Below are positions 35,139 to 43,121 of a stretch of DNA of 64,000 bases, piece after piece. Under the pieces are notes generated by a model. That model was given only the letters and a program-made list of their open reading frames with translations, was not told the origin of the DNA and searched no databases. Source of the stretch: Saccharicrinis sp963675435 (GTDB lineage: Bacteria > Bacteroidota > Bacteroidia > Bacteroidales > Marinilabiliaceae); the NCBI GenBank assembly GCA_963675435.1, contig OY776216.1, positions 4,650,001 to 4,714,000 on the forward strand, read 5' to 3'. Both the position numbers and the translations under genes were made by a program. Positions within the stretch are counted from its first letter, which is position 1. Each line of letters begins with the position of its first letter.

Positions 35139-35173
35139 GGGGTGTCTCAGAACAAAAGACACCTCTTTTTATT
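35139..35173 (+). terminator. intrinsic terminator after modC
   Basis: GGGGTGTCT pairs with AGACACCTC (one G-U pair) around an 8-10-base loop and is followed by TTTTT. It ends the molybdate operon. Confidence 0.8.
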
Positions 35174-35285
35174 TTCAAAATTTCACCTATAACTCAAAAT
35201 TATTGTACATTTCACTCTAATAAACGAATTGAATACTTATTTTTCGGCACGAAATATGCCATTTTGTATTTCATTCAAATTAATA

Positions 35286-35538
35286 ACACGAGTTCGATTA
35301 AAATTAAAGAGCTCAGATTTTATTAAAATGTTGATATACAAGGCTAATTCTTTTTGCATAGCGAGCTATGGTAGAAGAATTTAACGAAGTAGATTAGTAT
35401 TTTAATAGAAAGCCACATATAAACAACGATTTTCTGCTTCATATTTGTTTGACATAGCCCGCTATGACTTCACAAATATTCATTGAAACTCATTATTTAT
35501 AAGCGGTCTGAGCCAATAATTTTATATCGAACTCCGGT
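35286..35538 (+). mobile_element. family 1 MITE-like repeat, copy B (253 bp)
   Basis: The copy is in the same orientation as copy A, with the same length and only a few differences, two of them in the termini (ACACGAG at the left, CTCCGGT at the right). TAATA flanks both sides (35281-35285 and 35539-35543). Hairpin heads are CATAGCGAGCTATG (35357-35370) and a perfect CATAGC-CC-GCTATG (35453-35466). It lies directly upstream of the transglutaminase-like gene, 15 bases before its ATG. Confidence 0.88.
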
Positions 35539-35553
35539 TAATAATATAGTAGC

Positions 35554-36510
35554 ATGAAAACAATCATTATAAATGCTCTTTTAATTCTAACTTGTACCAT
35601 ATCTTATTGTCAAAACTACAAGGTAATTGATGATAAAGTTAAATCATACCCCTCATCTTTTAATAAGGTTGATCCTTTAAGTCTATTAATTAATCAGGAT
35701 TTCAAAACTCAGGAAGAAAAAACAAGAGCAATTTACACGTGGATTGCATTAAACATATCATATGATGTTAAAACTTATAAGTCCGGAACAAAACCCATAA
35801 AATATACCTATAGAACAGAGGAAGAAAGGCTGCAAAAAGTACAAGAGATTGAAGAAAATTTGGCAAAGCAAACTTTAAAAACCAGAAAAGCAATTTGCCA
35901 TGGATATTCAACACTTTTTAAAATACTATGCCAGAAATCAGGCATTGAATGTCAGCTAATTAGCGGGGCTTCCAAAACTAATTTAAAAGATATTGGTAAG
36001 GGGCCCACGAATATTGATCATTCGTGGAATGCGGTTAAAATTAATAACCAATGGAAATTGATTGATGTAACCTGGGCTGCAGGCTTTATAGATGGAAATG
36101 AATTTGATTTTAAAAAAGAGTTTTCAGACGCATATTTCTTTACAGATCCGGACAAATTCTTTTTCAATCATTTCCCTAAAGACAAAAAGTGGTTGCTCAC
36201 AAACAAAAAAGCCAAAGACTTTGCTCAACTCCCTCTCTTTTATCGCAATTATTTAATGTCTAATATTGAATTAATAAAACCAACCTCAGGAATTCTCAAA
36301 ATAAAACGAGGTCATGCTGTTACAATTGTTCTAAAAAACAGTGCTAATAACAAAATTAGTAATAAATACAGCAACGAGAAAAAAGCCTTTGCAATAGAAC
36401 CTGAAATAAAAGGTGATTTATGTTACTATAAAGTCAATTCAGGTTCTGGCTCATATATAACTATTTACTCAGAAAACTCTGCACTTATATGTTTCAAAAT
36501 ACAGCGATAA
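35554..36510 (+). CDS. secreted transglutaminase-like protein
   Basis: The protein has 318 residues. A signal peptide (about 1-20) targets it to the envelope. The transglutaminase-like cysteine-protease core shows Cys115 (RKAICHGYS), His156 (NIDHSWNAV) and Asp171 (KLIDVTWAAG). The DEEK-like TWIALNISYD start of the fold lies at 62-71. Such proteins may act as peptidases or cross-linkers; activity is unproven. The 253-bp family 1 repeat ends 15 bases before the ATG, so the native promoter may have been displaced or replaced. Confidence 0.85.
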   Translation: MKTIIINALLILTCTISYCQNYKVIDDKVKSYPSSFNKVDPLSLLINQDFKTQEEKTRAIYTWIALNISYDVKTYKSGTKPIKYTYRTEEERLQKVQEIEENLAKQTLKTRKAICHGYSTLFKILCQKSGIECQLISGASKTNLKDIGKGPTNIDHSWNAVKINNQWKLIDVTWAAGFIDGNEFDFKKEFSDAYFFTDPDKFFFNHFPKDKKWLLTNKKAKDFAQLPLFYRNYLMSNIELIKPTSGILKIKRGHAVTIVLKNSANNKISNKYSNEKKAFAIEPEIKGDLCYYKVNSGSGSYITIYSENSALICFKIQR

Positions 36511-36560
36511 AAACGTACAAGTCTTTAATTACCTATTTCTTATTATTATATTGACATTAT

Positions 36561-37082
36561 ATGAATATAATTGAAACCCAAAGTCTCCTTATCAGAAGAA
36601 TTGAAAAAAATGATATTCGCAAATTATTGAAGATTTATAATAAAGAAGAAAATATGCGCTACATTTCATCAGGTAGATACGATTGGAGCTATACTGATTT
36701 GGAGGAAAAATACGCGAAAATTAATATGAACCATAAAATGGGGATAGGCATTTTCACTGTAGAATTAAAGGAAACTAATGAAATTATAGGAGAAGCCGGG
36801 CTCTTTAATTCATTCGATATCCCCAATATTTTAGAGTTGGGTTATATTATTGATGTTTTATATTGGAATAATGGTTTTGGAAAAGAAATTTTAAATGTGC
36901 TAATTGATTATGCCTTTAATACACTAAATACAAAAATTCTGATTGCCAGAATGTATTGCAATAACATAGCATCTATAAAACTTTCAGAAACTTGTGGTAT
37001 GACAAAAATAAAAGAAGAATTGGCAAACAACAACCACAAAGTTTTTGTTTATGAAATAAAGAACAAAGCTTATTCTGATTAG
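36561..37082 (+). CDS. GNAT-family N-acetyltransferase (RimJ/RimL-like)
   Basis: The protein has 173 residues. It opens with ETQSLLIRRIEKNDIRKLLK, has ELGYIIDVLYWNNGFGKEIL as the acetyl-CoA binding motif A, and ARMYCNNIASIKLSETCGM as motif B. This is the RimJ/RimL subgroup that acetylates N-terminal or small-molecule amines. The usual Gln/Arg-x-x-Gly-x-Gly/Ala reads NNGFGK. The substrate is unknown. Confidence 0.85.
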   Translation: MNIIETQSLLIRRIEKNDIRKLLKIYNKEENMRYISSGRYDWSYTDLEEKYAKINMNHKMGIGIFTVELKETNEIIGEAGLFNSFDIPNILELGYIIDVLYWNNGFGKEILNVLIDYAFNTLNTKILIARMYCNNIASIKLSETCGMTKIKEELANNNHKVFVYEIKNKAYSD

Positions 37083-37151
37083 CAAATAAAATATTTGCTT
37101 ATTTATTAATGAAAGCAAATGATGAATAAAGCAGTAGTTAAATTTAAACAC

Positions 37152-37919
37152 ATGAAATTATACTTAGCAACATCAATATTACTATTATTCTCTGCATTAG
37201 TATTATCACAAGAAAAAGAGATTGAACTAATTACAGACCGACCAGATCAAACAGAATCATCGGCTGTAGTTCCGATAAATGCATTACAAATTGAAACAGG
37301 ATTTGTTTTTGAAAAAGATAATGCTTTTAGTAACGATTACTATGCATACTCCTATCCTACAACTCTTTTAAGATACGGATTATTAAAGAATACAGAGATC
37401 AGGTTAGGCTTTGATATTCTTGGTCAAAAAATGAACAACGAAGATGTAACTCTTGGTTTAGGTCCTTTATACATTGGTAATAAAACTAAAATAATGGATG
37501 AAGATGGATGTAAACCTGAAGTTGCCATTTTAGGAGGACTGATATTACCTTTTACGGCAAAAGAGGAATTTAAAACAAGGTATACTGCTGCTGACTTTAG
37601 GTTGGCTTTTTCTCATACGCTTAATAATATGTTTTCGGTTGGTTATAATTTAGGGATACAGTGGGATGGTGAAAATGCAGGTCCTGGTTACTTTTATTCA
37701 GGAGCACTAGGAATATCATTATCAGAACAATTTGGAGTATTTGCTGAATACTACGGCGTATTACCTGAATCTGGAGAGAAACAACATTTACTGGATACGG
37801 GTTTAACATTTCTGGTAAAACAGAATCTTCAATTAGACTTTTCAATTGGAGTTGGTGTAAATGATGAAGCTACAGATCATTTTATTGGCTTTGGGTTGAG
37901 CTATTTAATTAGTAACTAA
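37152..37919 (+). CDS. outer-membrane beta-barrel protein (phenol_MetA_deg-like)
   Basis: The protein has about 255 residues. I chose the ATG at 37152 because it starts a good signal peptide (MKLYLATSILLLFSALVLSQ); an upstream ATG at 37119 would add 11 charged residues. ITDRPDQTESSAVVP at the mature N terminus and alternating barrel strands match the MetA-pathway transporter-like family, often annotated as transporter. The final strand is HFIGFGLSYLIS. Function is unassigned. Confidence 0.75.
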   Translation: MKLYLATSILLLFSALVLSQEKEIELITDRPDQTESSAVVPINALQIETGFVFEKDNAFSNDYYAYSYPTTLLRYGLLKNTEIRLGFDILGQKMNNEDVTLGLGPLYIGNKTKIMDEDGCKPEVAILGGLILPFTAKEEFKTRYTAADFRLAFSHTLNNMFSVGYNLGIQWDGENAGPGYFYSGALGISLSEQFGVFAEYYGVLPESGEKQHLLDTGLTFLVKQNLQLDFSIGVGVNDEATDHFIGFGLSYLISN

Positions 37920-38196
37920 TCAAATAAAATTGAACAACATTATTGTTATAATATTTATCCTATTGAATTTAATAATCTATTTACTCCCAAATATCTATCA
38001 ACACAAAACTCCAACATACAACTGATTATAATACATGTAAAAAATCAGCCGTCAAAAATTTTTTACTCCAATAATTATATACAGTATTATAGACTTATAA
38101 ACAGTTAACAATCTAATAGTTTGTGGATTTAACAACAATTAATATGAAATAGATTGTTATTTTAACAATTGCTTTGTTTCTTTATTAAATTCATTA

Positions 38197-39784
38197 CTGA
38201 TGTTTCCCATGTTATTTAAGCTGCATTTGAAAGCTGCATTTCTATTAGCCTGAAGATTTTATTGTCCTCAGGCTTATTTTTTATCAGATTGGTAATTAGT
38301 TCATTAAAATCACTATCGATAATCTCAGCAATCATATGTAATAGTTCCAGAATAAATCCCCATATTCTCATGGATATAGTAAGTTCTGTAGTATTATCGC
38401 ATACCTTTTCAAATAAACCGCCCATTGTTTCATATGCATCGAACCTCTTTGCCAAACTAAATACATTGTATTCAATCATAGCTAGTGATACATCAGCTAT
38501 TTGCGCATCAAAGTCTTGGGATTGTGATTTGCCCAAGGAAAAGTATTGTTTTGATTCTTTAAAGAAAACTTCTATGCTCCACCTGATACTATATATTTCA
38601 TAAGCACTCAGTATGCCCAGCTTAGTATTGGTAGTCGCCAACAGGTGCCACTTGCCATGCTTACTTGTTTTGCAGAAAAATAGCTTTAGTGGTATTGATT
38701 TGTACTCAACAATAACCTCGGCACAAAATAGGTTTAATGCTTTTTCTTTCTTTACCTTTTTTCTGCGCTTTACTAATTGGGTAAGCTCTTTAGCTGTATA
38801 CAATTCGCCATTGAAGCTATATTTTGCTTTTGCCATTTTTACCATACCAACTATATGTATTCCTTTATTTAATGACAAAACGGCTTTCAATATGGATTCA
38901 CAGAAAAACCAACTATCCATAAGTACATAGTGTACATCAAACTTTTGTTTGACAGCTCTTTTAATCATAGATATAGCTGTAGATATTTTATCATCAATCA
39001 ATTCTTGTTCGCGCAAATAACCGCATGAATCTTTTTCTCTTTTTTTTGAATATTGAGCTTTTCTTTGTTTAACCATCAGTCCAAATGGAGTTTTCTCGTT
39101 TTTGCCTTTTTCTTTGTGTAGGCTAAAATCTAATGAGAAGAAACTTTTGCCGTCCCAATAGCCAAGAAATAATGCTTTATATCCCCAGAACCTACAATTT
39201 TTCACATGTGACCATATCTTACCAATATGCTCTGTTTTATAGGTTGATTTTTCAAAATCAGTATCGTCTATTATTAAACATTTGTTAAACTCCTTATTTG
39301 TTGCGCTTGTGCTTGTGCTTGTGGTCCGCTTTAGCAATTTGATATTACATTTGGTTAAGAGGCTTCTCCAATTGATATTGCTATCATTTTTTAGCCTATA
39401 AAAAGTATTCTTACTAGCTTCTATGCTGTGTGATAAAGGATGTTTGGTGTACCGGTATACGTTCGAGAGTGAGTATAGTGGAAACAACAACAAAGCCAGC
39501 AATAAATCACCTTTTTGGAAAGTACATTGAGGCATATTATCAACTCCCAGATTCAACCTATTCAGATGCAATGACTGATATAATTCCATTATTCTATTAA
39601 TTCCTTTTTCACTTGAGGTGAAAAAGCTGTTTGTCTCCGAAAAAACTTTTGTACTTTTACTCATGAAGCATGGTTTTTTATTGATATCGCACCACTAAAA
39701 TACTGAATATTAGTGGATTAATAAAATTAATCATGCTTCTTTTTGTTTGATTTACAATGTTTTAACACACTTGGGAAACATCAG
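38197..39784 (-). mobile_element. intact IS4-family insertion sequence (1588 bp)
   Basis: Terminal inverted repeats begin CTGATGTTTCCCA at both ends (13 perfect bp, about 16 with one mismatch). A 7-bp target duplication TTCATTA flanks the element (38190-38196 and 39785-39791). One transposase gene fills it. The perfect duplication and undamaged gene suggest a recent insertion, 11 bases before the MscS start codon. Confidence 0.93.
38216..39664 (-). CDS. IS4-family DDE transposase
   Basis: The protein has 482 residues. The catalytic residues are Asp in CLIIDDTDFEK, Asp in YVLMDSWFF, and Glu in the YREK block YSIRWSIEVFFKESKQ, which is the IS4-family signature (Tyr, Arg, Glu, Lys). A long insertion between the second Asp and the Glu is usual for IS4. 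It reads leftwards and stops 19 bases inside the left terminal repeat. It looks functional. Confidence 0.95.
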   Translation of the reverse strand: MSKSTKVFSETNSFFTSSEKGINRIMELYQSLHLNRLNLGVDNMPQCTFQKGDLLLALLLFPLYSLSNVYRYTKHPLSHSIEASKNTFYRLKNDSNINWRSLLTKCNIKLLKRTTSTSTSATNKEFNKCLIIDDTDFEKSTYKTEHIGKIWSHVKNCRFWGYKALFLGYWDGKSFFSLDFSLHKEKGKNEKTPFGLMVKQRKAQYSKKREKDSCGYLREQELIDDKISTAISMIKRAVKQKFDVHYVLMDSWFFCESILKAVLSLNKGIHIVGMVKMAKAKYSFNGELYTAKELTQLVKRRKKVKKEKALNLFCAEVIVEYKSIPLKLFFCKTSKHGKWHLLATTNTKLGILSAYEIYSIRWSIEVFFKESKQYFSLGKSQSQDFDAQIADVSLAMIEYNVFSLAKRFDAYETMGGLFEKVCDNTTELTISMRIWGFILELLHMIAEIIDSDFNELITNLIKNKPEDNKIFRLIEMQLSNAA

Positions 39785-39795
39785 TTCATTAAAAT

Positions 39796-40728
39796 ATGAT
39801 GCGTATGAAACGAACCAGAATTGTTATTAGTACTATAATCCTGATACTACTTATTGCAAGTAAAAATGTTTTAGCATTACTTAACCTGCCCACATTGTGG
39901 GAAAGCAACTTTTTTATAACTCTAAAAAATGCATTAATAATAGGCTGTATTTCATGGATTTCTATTGAAGTTGTTGGTATTTTAAAAACACGATTATTAA
40001 AAAAGTATGATATAACCAATGAAGACAATCTAAAGTCCAGAAAACTAATTACTCAAATCAATCTGTTGGAAAAAGTGATTGTCTTTATCATTATTATAAC
40101 TTCGGTTGGTTTAATTCTTTTTTCAATTGAAAGCATAAAAGAAATAGGCATAGGTATTTTTGCCTCGGCGGGGGTTGTAGGTGTAATTATAGGTTTATCG
40201 GCTCAAAAAATAATGGGAGCACTTTTAGCCGGAATTCAAATTGCCATTACACAACCTTTCAGAGTAGATGATGCTGTTGTTGTAGAGAATGAATGGGGAT
40301 GGATTGAAGAAATTAACCTGACATATGTGGTCGTTCGAATCTGGGATAAACGTCGCTTAGTTCTGCCATCTACTTATTTTCTTGAAAAACCATTTCAAAA
40401 CTGGACCAGAACAACTGCCGATATCATTGGAACCGTATTTATCTATACGGACTACACAGTTCCTATTGAGCCTTTAAGGGAAGAGCTTACCCAATTACTC
40501 AATAATTGCGATTTATGGGATAAAAATGTCAATGTGCTACAAGTAACAGATTCTACTCCCAAAGCCATGGAGATTAGAATACTTGTAAGTGCAAAAAACT
40601 CACCAACAGCCTGGGATTTAAGAGTTTTCATCCGTGAAAAAATGATTGAATTTATTCAAAAAAATTATCCTGAAAGTTTACCTAGAACAAGAATTAACCT
40701 GGAAAATAAACATATAAAAAATGATTGA
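39796..40728 (+). CDS. MscS-family mechanosensitive channel
   Basis: The protein has 310 residues, with four N-terminal hydrophobic helices followed by the MscS pore and beta domain. The pore helix reads IGIFASAGVVGVIIGLSAQKIMGALLAG, and the beta domain contains QPFRVDDAVVVENEWGWIEEINLTYVVV. It would open under osmotic downshock. An in-frame TAA just before the ATG existed before the IS insertion, so the N terminus is complete. The IS4 element lies 11 bases upstream and must have cut the gene off from its original promoter. Confidence 0.9.
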   Translation: MMRMKRTRIVISTIILILLIASKNVLALLNLPTLWESNFFITLKNALIIGCISWISIEVVGILKTRLLKKYDITNEDNLKSRKLITQINLLEKVIVFIIIITSVGLILFSIESIKEIGIGIFASAGVVGVIIGLSAQKIMGALLAGIQIAITQPFRVDDAVVVENEWGWIEEINLTYVVVRIWDKRRLVLPSTYFLEKPFQNWTRTTADIIGTVFIYTDYTVPIEPLREELTQLLNNCDLWDKNVNVLQVTDSTPKAMEIRILVSAKNSPTAWDLRVFIREKMIEFIQKNYPESLPRTRINLENKHIKND

Positions 40729-41017
40729 AAGTGCCATAACCCTAAATGACAAAAACAGTAGATTCTATCAACATAATGAAAAGTTGACACAGACTTAGGA
40801 AGCCTTTGCACTGAAATATAATGCTACTATTAACGGCATTGTAAACAGCTATATATTAGAAGCTAAACTTATTTATCAGTTTTACAACTTTGAAATTAAA
40901 ATAAGTATAATCCGCCAACTTTCTGATAATGCGGCCCGAATTTTAAAGGATAATTTAATAACTAAGAATACGATTATTGAAGTACCCACATTAAAAATAA
41001 ATTCAGACGAAGAATGA
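40721..41017 (+). pseudogene. small gene downstream of MscS, interrupted by TAG
   Basis: A 98-codon frame starts at an ATG overlapping the MscS stop by 8 bases. It reads MIESAITLNDKNSRFYQHNE KLTQT, then TAG (40796-40798), then EAFALKYNATINGIVNSYIL and on to the TGA at 41015-41017. Apart from that one codon it is open throughout. The overlap with mscS suggests it was the second gene of that operon. I do not recognise the family. Confidence 0.55.
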
Positions 41018-41101
41018 AAAATTATTAAACATCATAGATTTCTAAAATTTATTTATAGTATAAAAAACCTCTGTTGCATTCTTCCATTTGATCAAGATTA
41101 T

Positions 41102-41299
41102 ATGTTGATTTCAAAACGCAGGGTTATTGAAAATACATTAATCAAAACTCATTTTTGGAAATATTTAAACACCATTGCAGAACTCAAAAGCATTACCTAT
41201 TCAAATCAATGTCTTATCATTGAGTTCTTTAACTTTTTAGAAACTGATACTACTAAGAAATTAACAAACCAAATCTTATCTGAATACCATACAAAATAA
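41102..41299 (+). CDS. small hypothetical protein
   Basis: The frame encodes 65 residues (MLISKRRVIENTLIKTHFWK at the start), mixed charged and aromatic, with no signal peptide or motif. It could be a real short gene or chance. Start and stop are clear, but there is no supporting context. Confidence 0.3.
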   Translation: MLISKRRVIENTLIKTHFWKYLNTIAELKSITYSNQCLIIEFFNFLETDTTKKLTNQILSEYHTK

Positions 41300-41439
41300 C
41301 ATTACAATCTAATAAGAAAACTCCATAAAAATCCCAAAATAAAATTAACTTGACATACATCGCTTACGACTTAAAAATATATTATACATTCGTGTCGTGT
41401 ACGATATTTTCATTCATGATATTTATAAAATACCCAAAT

Positions 41440-41919
41440 ATGCAAAGTAACATTTATCATTATACAGCCAAAACACTTCAAGGAAAAGAGATTAGTTTAG
41501 AAGAGTTTAAAGGAAAAACAATACTTATAGTAAATACTGCAAGTAAATGTGGATTAACTCCTCAATACAAAGGTTTAGAAGAGTTATACCAAAAATATAA
41601 AGATAAAAACCTTATAATCCTTGGATTCCCATGTAATCAATTTGCAAAACAAGAACCTGGAGACGAAAAATCAATCTATGAAGGTTGCTTGATTAATTAT
41701 GGAGTTACATTCCCAATGTTTTCTAAAATTGATGTAAACGGAGAAAATGCACATCCAATCTACAAATACTTAAAATCAAAGCTAAAAGGTACATTTGGAG
41801 ATAATATAAAATGGAATTTTACAAAATTCTTAATTGATAAAAACGGAAATCCCGTTAAACGCTTTTCTCCTATCACTAAGCCCGAAAAAATTGAGAAGTT
41901 TATTGCTGATATGATCTGA
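41440..41919 (+). CDS. glutathione-peroxidase-family peroxidase
   Basis: The protein has 159 residues and is cytoplasmic. The peroxidatic Cys37 is in NTASKCGLTPQY. The tetrad partners are Gln in FPCNQFAKQEPG and Trp-Asn in IKWNFTKFL. It has Cys rather than selenocysteine, so it probably reduces lipid or organic hydroperoxides with thioredoxin as donor. I chose the ATG at 41440, which gives the usual length, over a TTG at 41350. A redox-type MarR gene follows 174 bases downstream on the same strand. Confidence 0.93.
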   Translation: MQSNIYHYTAKTLQGKEISLEEFKGKTILIVNTASKCGLTPQYKGLEELYQKYKDKNLIILGFPCNQFAKQEPGDEKSIYEGCLINYGVTFPMFSKIDVNGENAHPIYKYLKSKLKGTFGDNIKWNFTKFLIDKNGNPVKRFSPITKPEKIEKFIADMI

Positions 41920-41939
41920 TTTTTTTGAAAACCATATTT

Positions 41940-41983
41940 AAAAGCTCTTTATGGTATTCAGATGATGCTATTTGAGAGCTTTT
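41940..41983 (+). terminator. hairpin after the peroxidase gene
   Basis: AAAAGCTCT (41940-41948) pairs with AGAGCTTTT (41975-41983), 20 bases after the peroxidase stop. The long loop and short T-run make it a moderate intrinsic terminator. Confidence 0.55.
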
Positions 41984-42093
41984 CTCAATCTCTTCATATG
42001 GTTCCATTTATACACCTCAACAAAATGAACAAGCAATAGTTATTACCTTGTAGCAAATTGCCTATTTTTGAATTTTAGTTTAAACAAATATAA

Positions 42094-42534
42094 ATGAGTT
42101 ACAATCCATTAAAATTAGAAAACCAGTTGTGCTTTCCGGTATATGCGGTATCAAGATTATTTACTCGTGAATATCAACCATACCTTAATAAACTAAACAT
42201 CACTTATCCGCAATATCTGGTATTAATGATTTTATGGGAAAAAGATCAAATTGGCGTTAACGACATTGCAAAAAAACTTATACTTAATACAAATACCGTT
42301 ACTCCATTATTAAAAAGGATGGAAACTCAACAACTCATCAAACGATCCCGATCAAAAAATGATGAAAGAAAAGTAATTGTTGAGCTAACTACAAAAGGAA
42401 AAAATTTAAAAAACGAGGCTAGCGAAATACCTCAAAGCCTAAGCCAAAAACTTTTGGATTCACCTCTAAATATTGAAGACTTAATAGATCTCAAAAAAAA
42501 TCTGGAATTAATTATAGAACTTCTTACTAAATAA
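42094..42534 (+). CDS. MarR-family regulator of the OhrR type
   Basis: The protein has 146 residues. The N terminus LENQLCFPVYAVSR contains Cys13 at the position of the peroxide-sensing cysteine of OhrR. The winged helix is VNDIAKKLILNTNTVTPLLKRME with the wing RSRSKNDERKVIVELTTKG. OhrR-type proteins release DNA when the cysteine is oxidised by organic peroxide. The adjacent peroxidase gene is the likely target. Confidence 0.88.
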   Translation: MSYNPLKLENQLCFPVYAVSRLFTREYQPYLNKLNITYPQYLVLMILWEKDQIGVNDIAKKLILNTNTVTPLLKRMETQQLIKRSRSKNDERKVIVELTTKGKNLKNEASEIPQSLSQKLLDSPLNIEDLIDLKKNLELIIELLTK

Positions 42535-42549
42535 ATAACAACTCAATAC

Positions 42550-42932
42550 ATGTCAATCAACAACGAAATAGTATCTATTTTAAAGGATCAAGGTACTGAT
42601 TTTGTTAAATTTATTGACATCAAAAACTTATCCTACTAACAAAATAAAGGCTACTCCAAAAGTATATTAATTGTTATATTTCTTTCTCCTAAATACCTAT
42701 TTTGAGTTTCTCAAGCATCTAATTATGTGGATATAATGAAAGAAAATAATACTATTACAACTCTTTGTGCAATAATTGCAATATTTGTAAAACAAACGAA
42801 ATAAAAGGAAAGATCTGGAATGAAAGCACCTCCAGAGACAAAATGATCAATATTAATAAATGCACAACTTGCTTTAAATGCATGGTTCAGTGTCCATTTA
42901 CACAACAATACATTAAAAGAAATATTAAATAA
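42550..42932 (+). pseudogene. remnant of a QueG-like 4Fe-4S protein gene
   Basis: The 5' part reads MSINNEIVSILKDQGTDFVK and FIDIKNLSY, then TAA (42637-42639), then QNKGYSKSILIVIFLSPKYL, a TGA and VSQASNYVDIMKENN. The middle of the gene is missing. The 3' part, in another frame, reads LCNNCNICKTNEIKGK, NINKCTTCFKCMVQCPF and ends KRNIK before TAA. The cysteines Cys-x2-Cys-x2-Cys and Cys-x2-Cys-x2-Cys-x3-Cys would have held two clusters. The gene is dead by nonsense codons and a large deletion. The family resembles epoxyqueuosine-reductase-like ferredoxin proteins. Confidence 0.75.
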
Positions 42933-43121
42933 TACCAAGATTATATTCTCACTTAAGCTCCATTAATAAATAGACGTTATTGCTTTCTTATATTTTAGAA
43001 ATGTTTAAAAACGCTATAAACTCAACAATTATTCACTTCATGACAAATTCACTATGAATTTCAAAAACTTCAAATTAATTTTATATCCATTGTTTTAATG
43101 CTAATAACTACAAACTAAATA

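Noticed and set aside
38262..38930. Plus-strand reading frames opposite the IS4 transposase
   Set aside because: They are antisense shadows of a clearly identified transposase gene.
11657..41017. Recoding of TAG as a sense codon, suggested by several genes with one internal TAG
   Set aside because: Intact genes end with TAG (for example at 25389, 30455, 46362 and 54996), no suppressor tRNA is seen, and several of the broken genes carry other lesions too.
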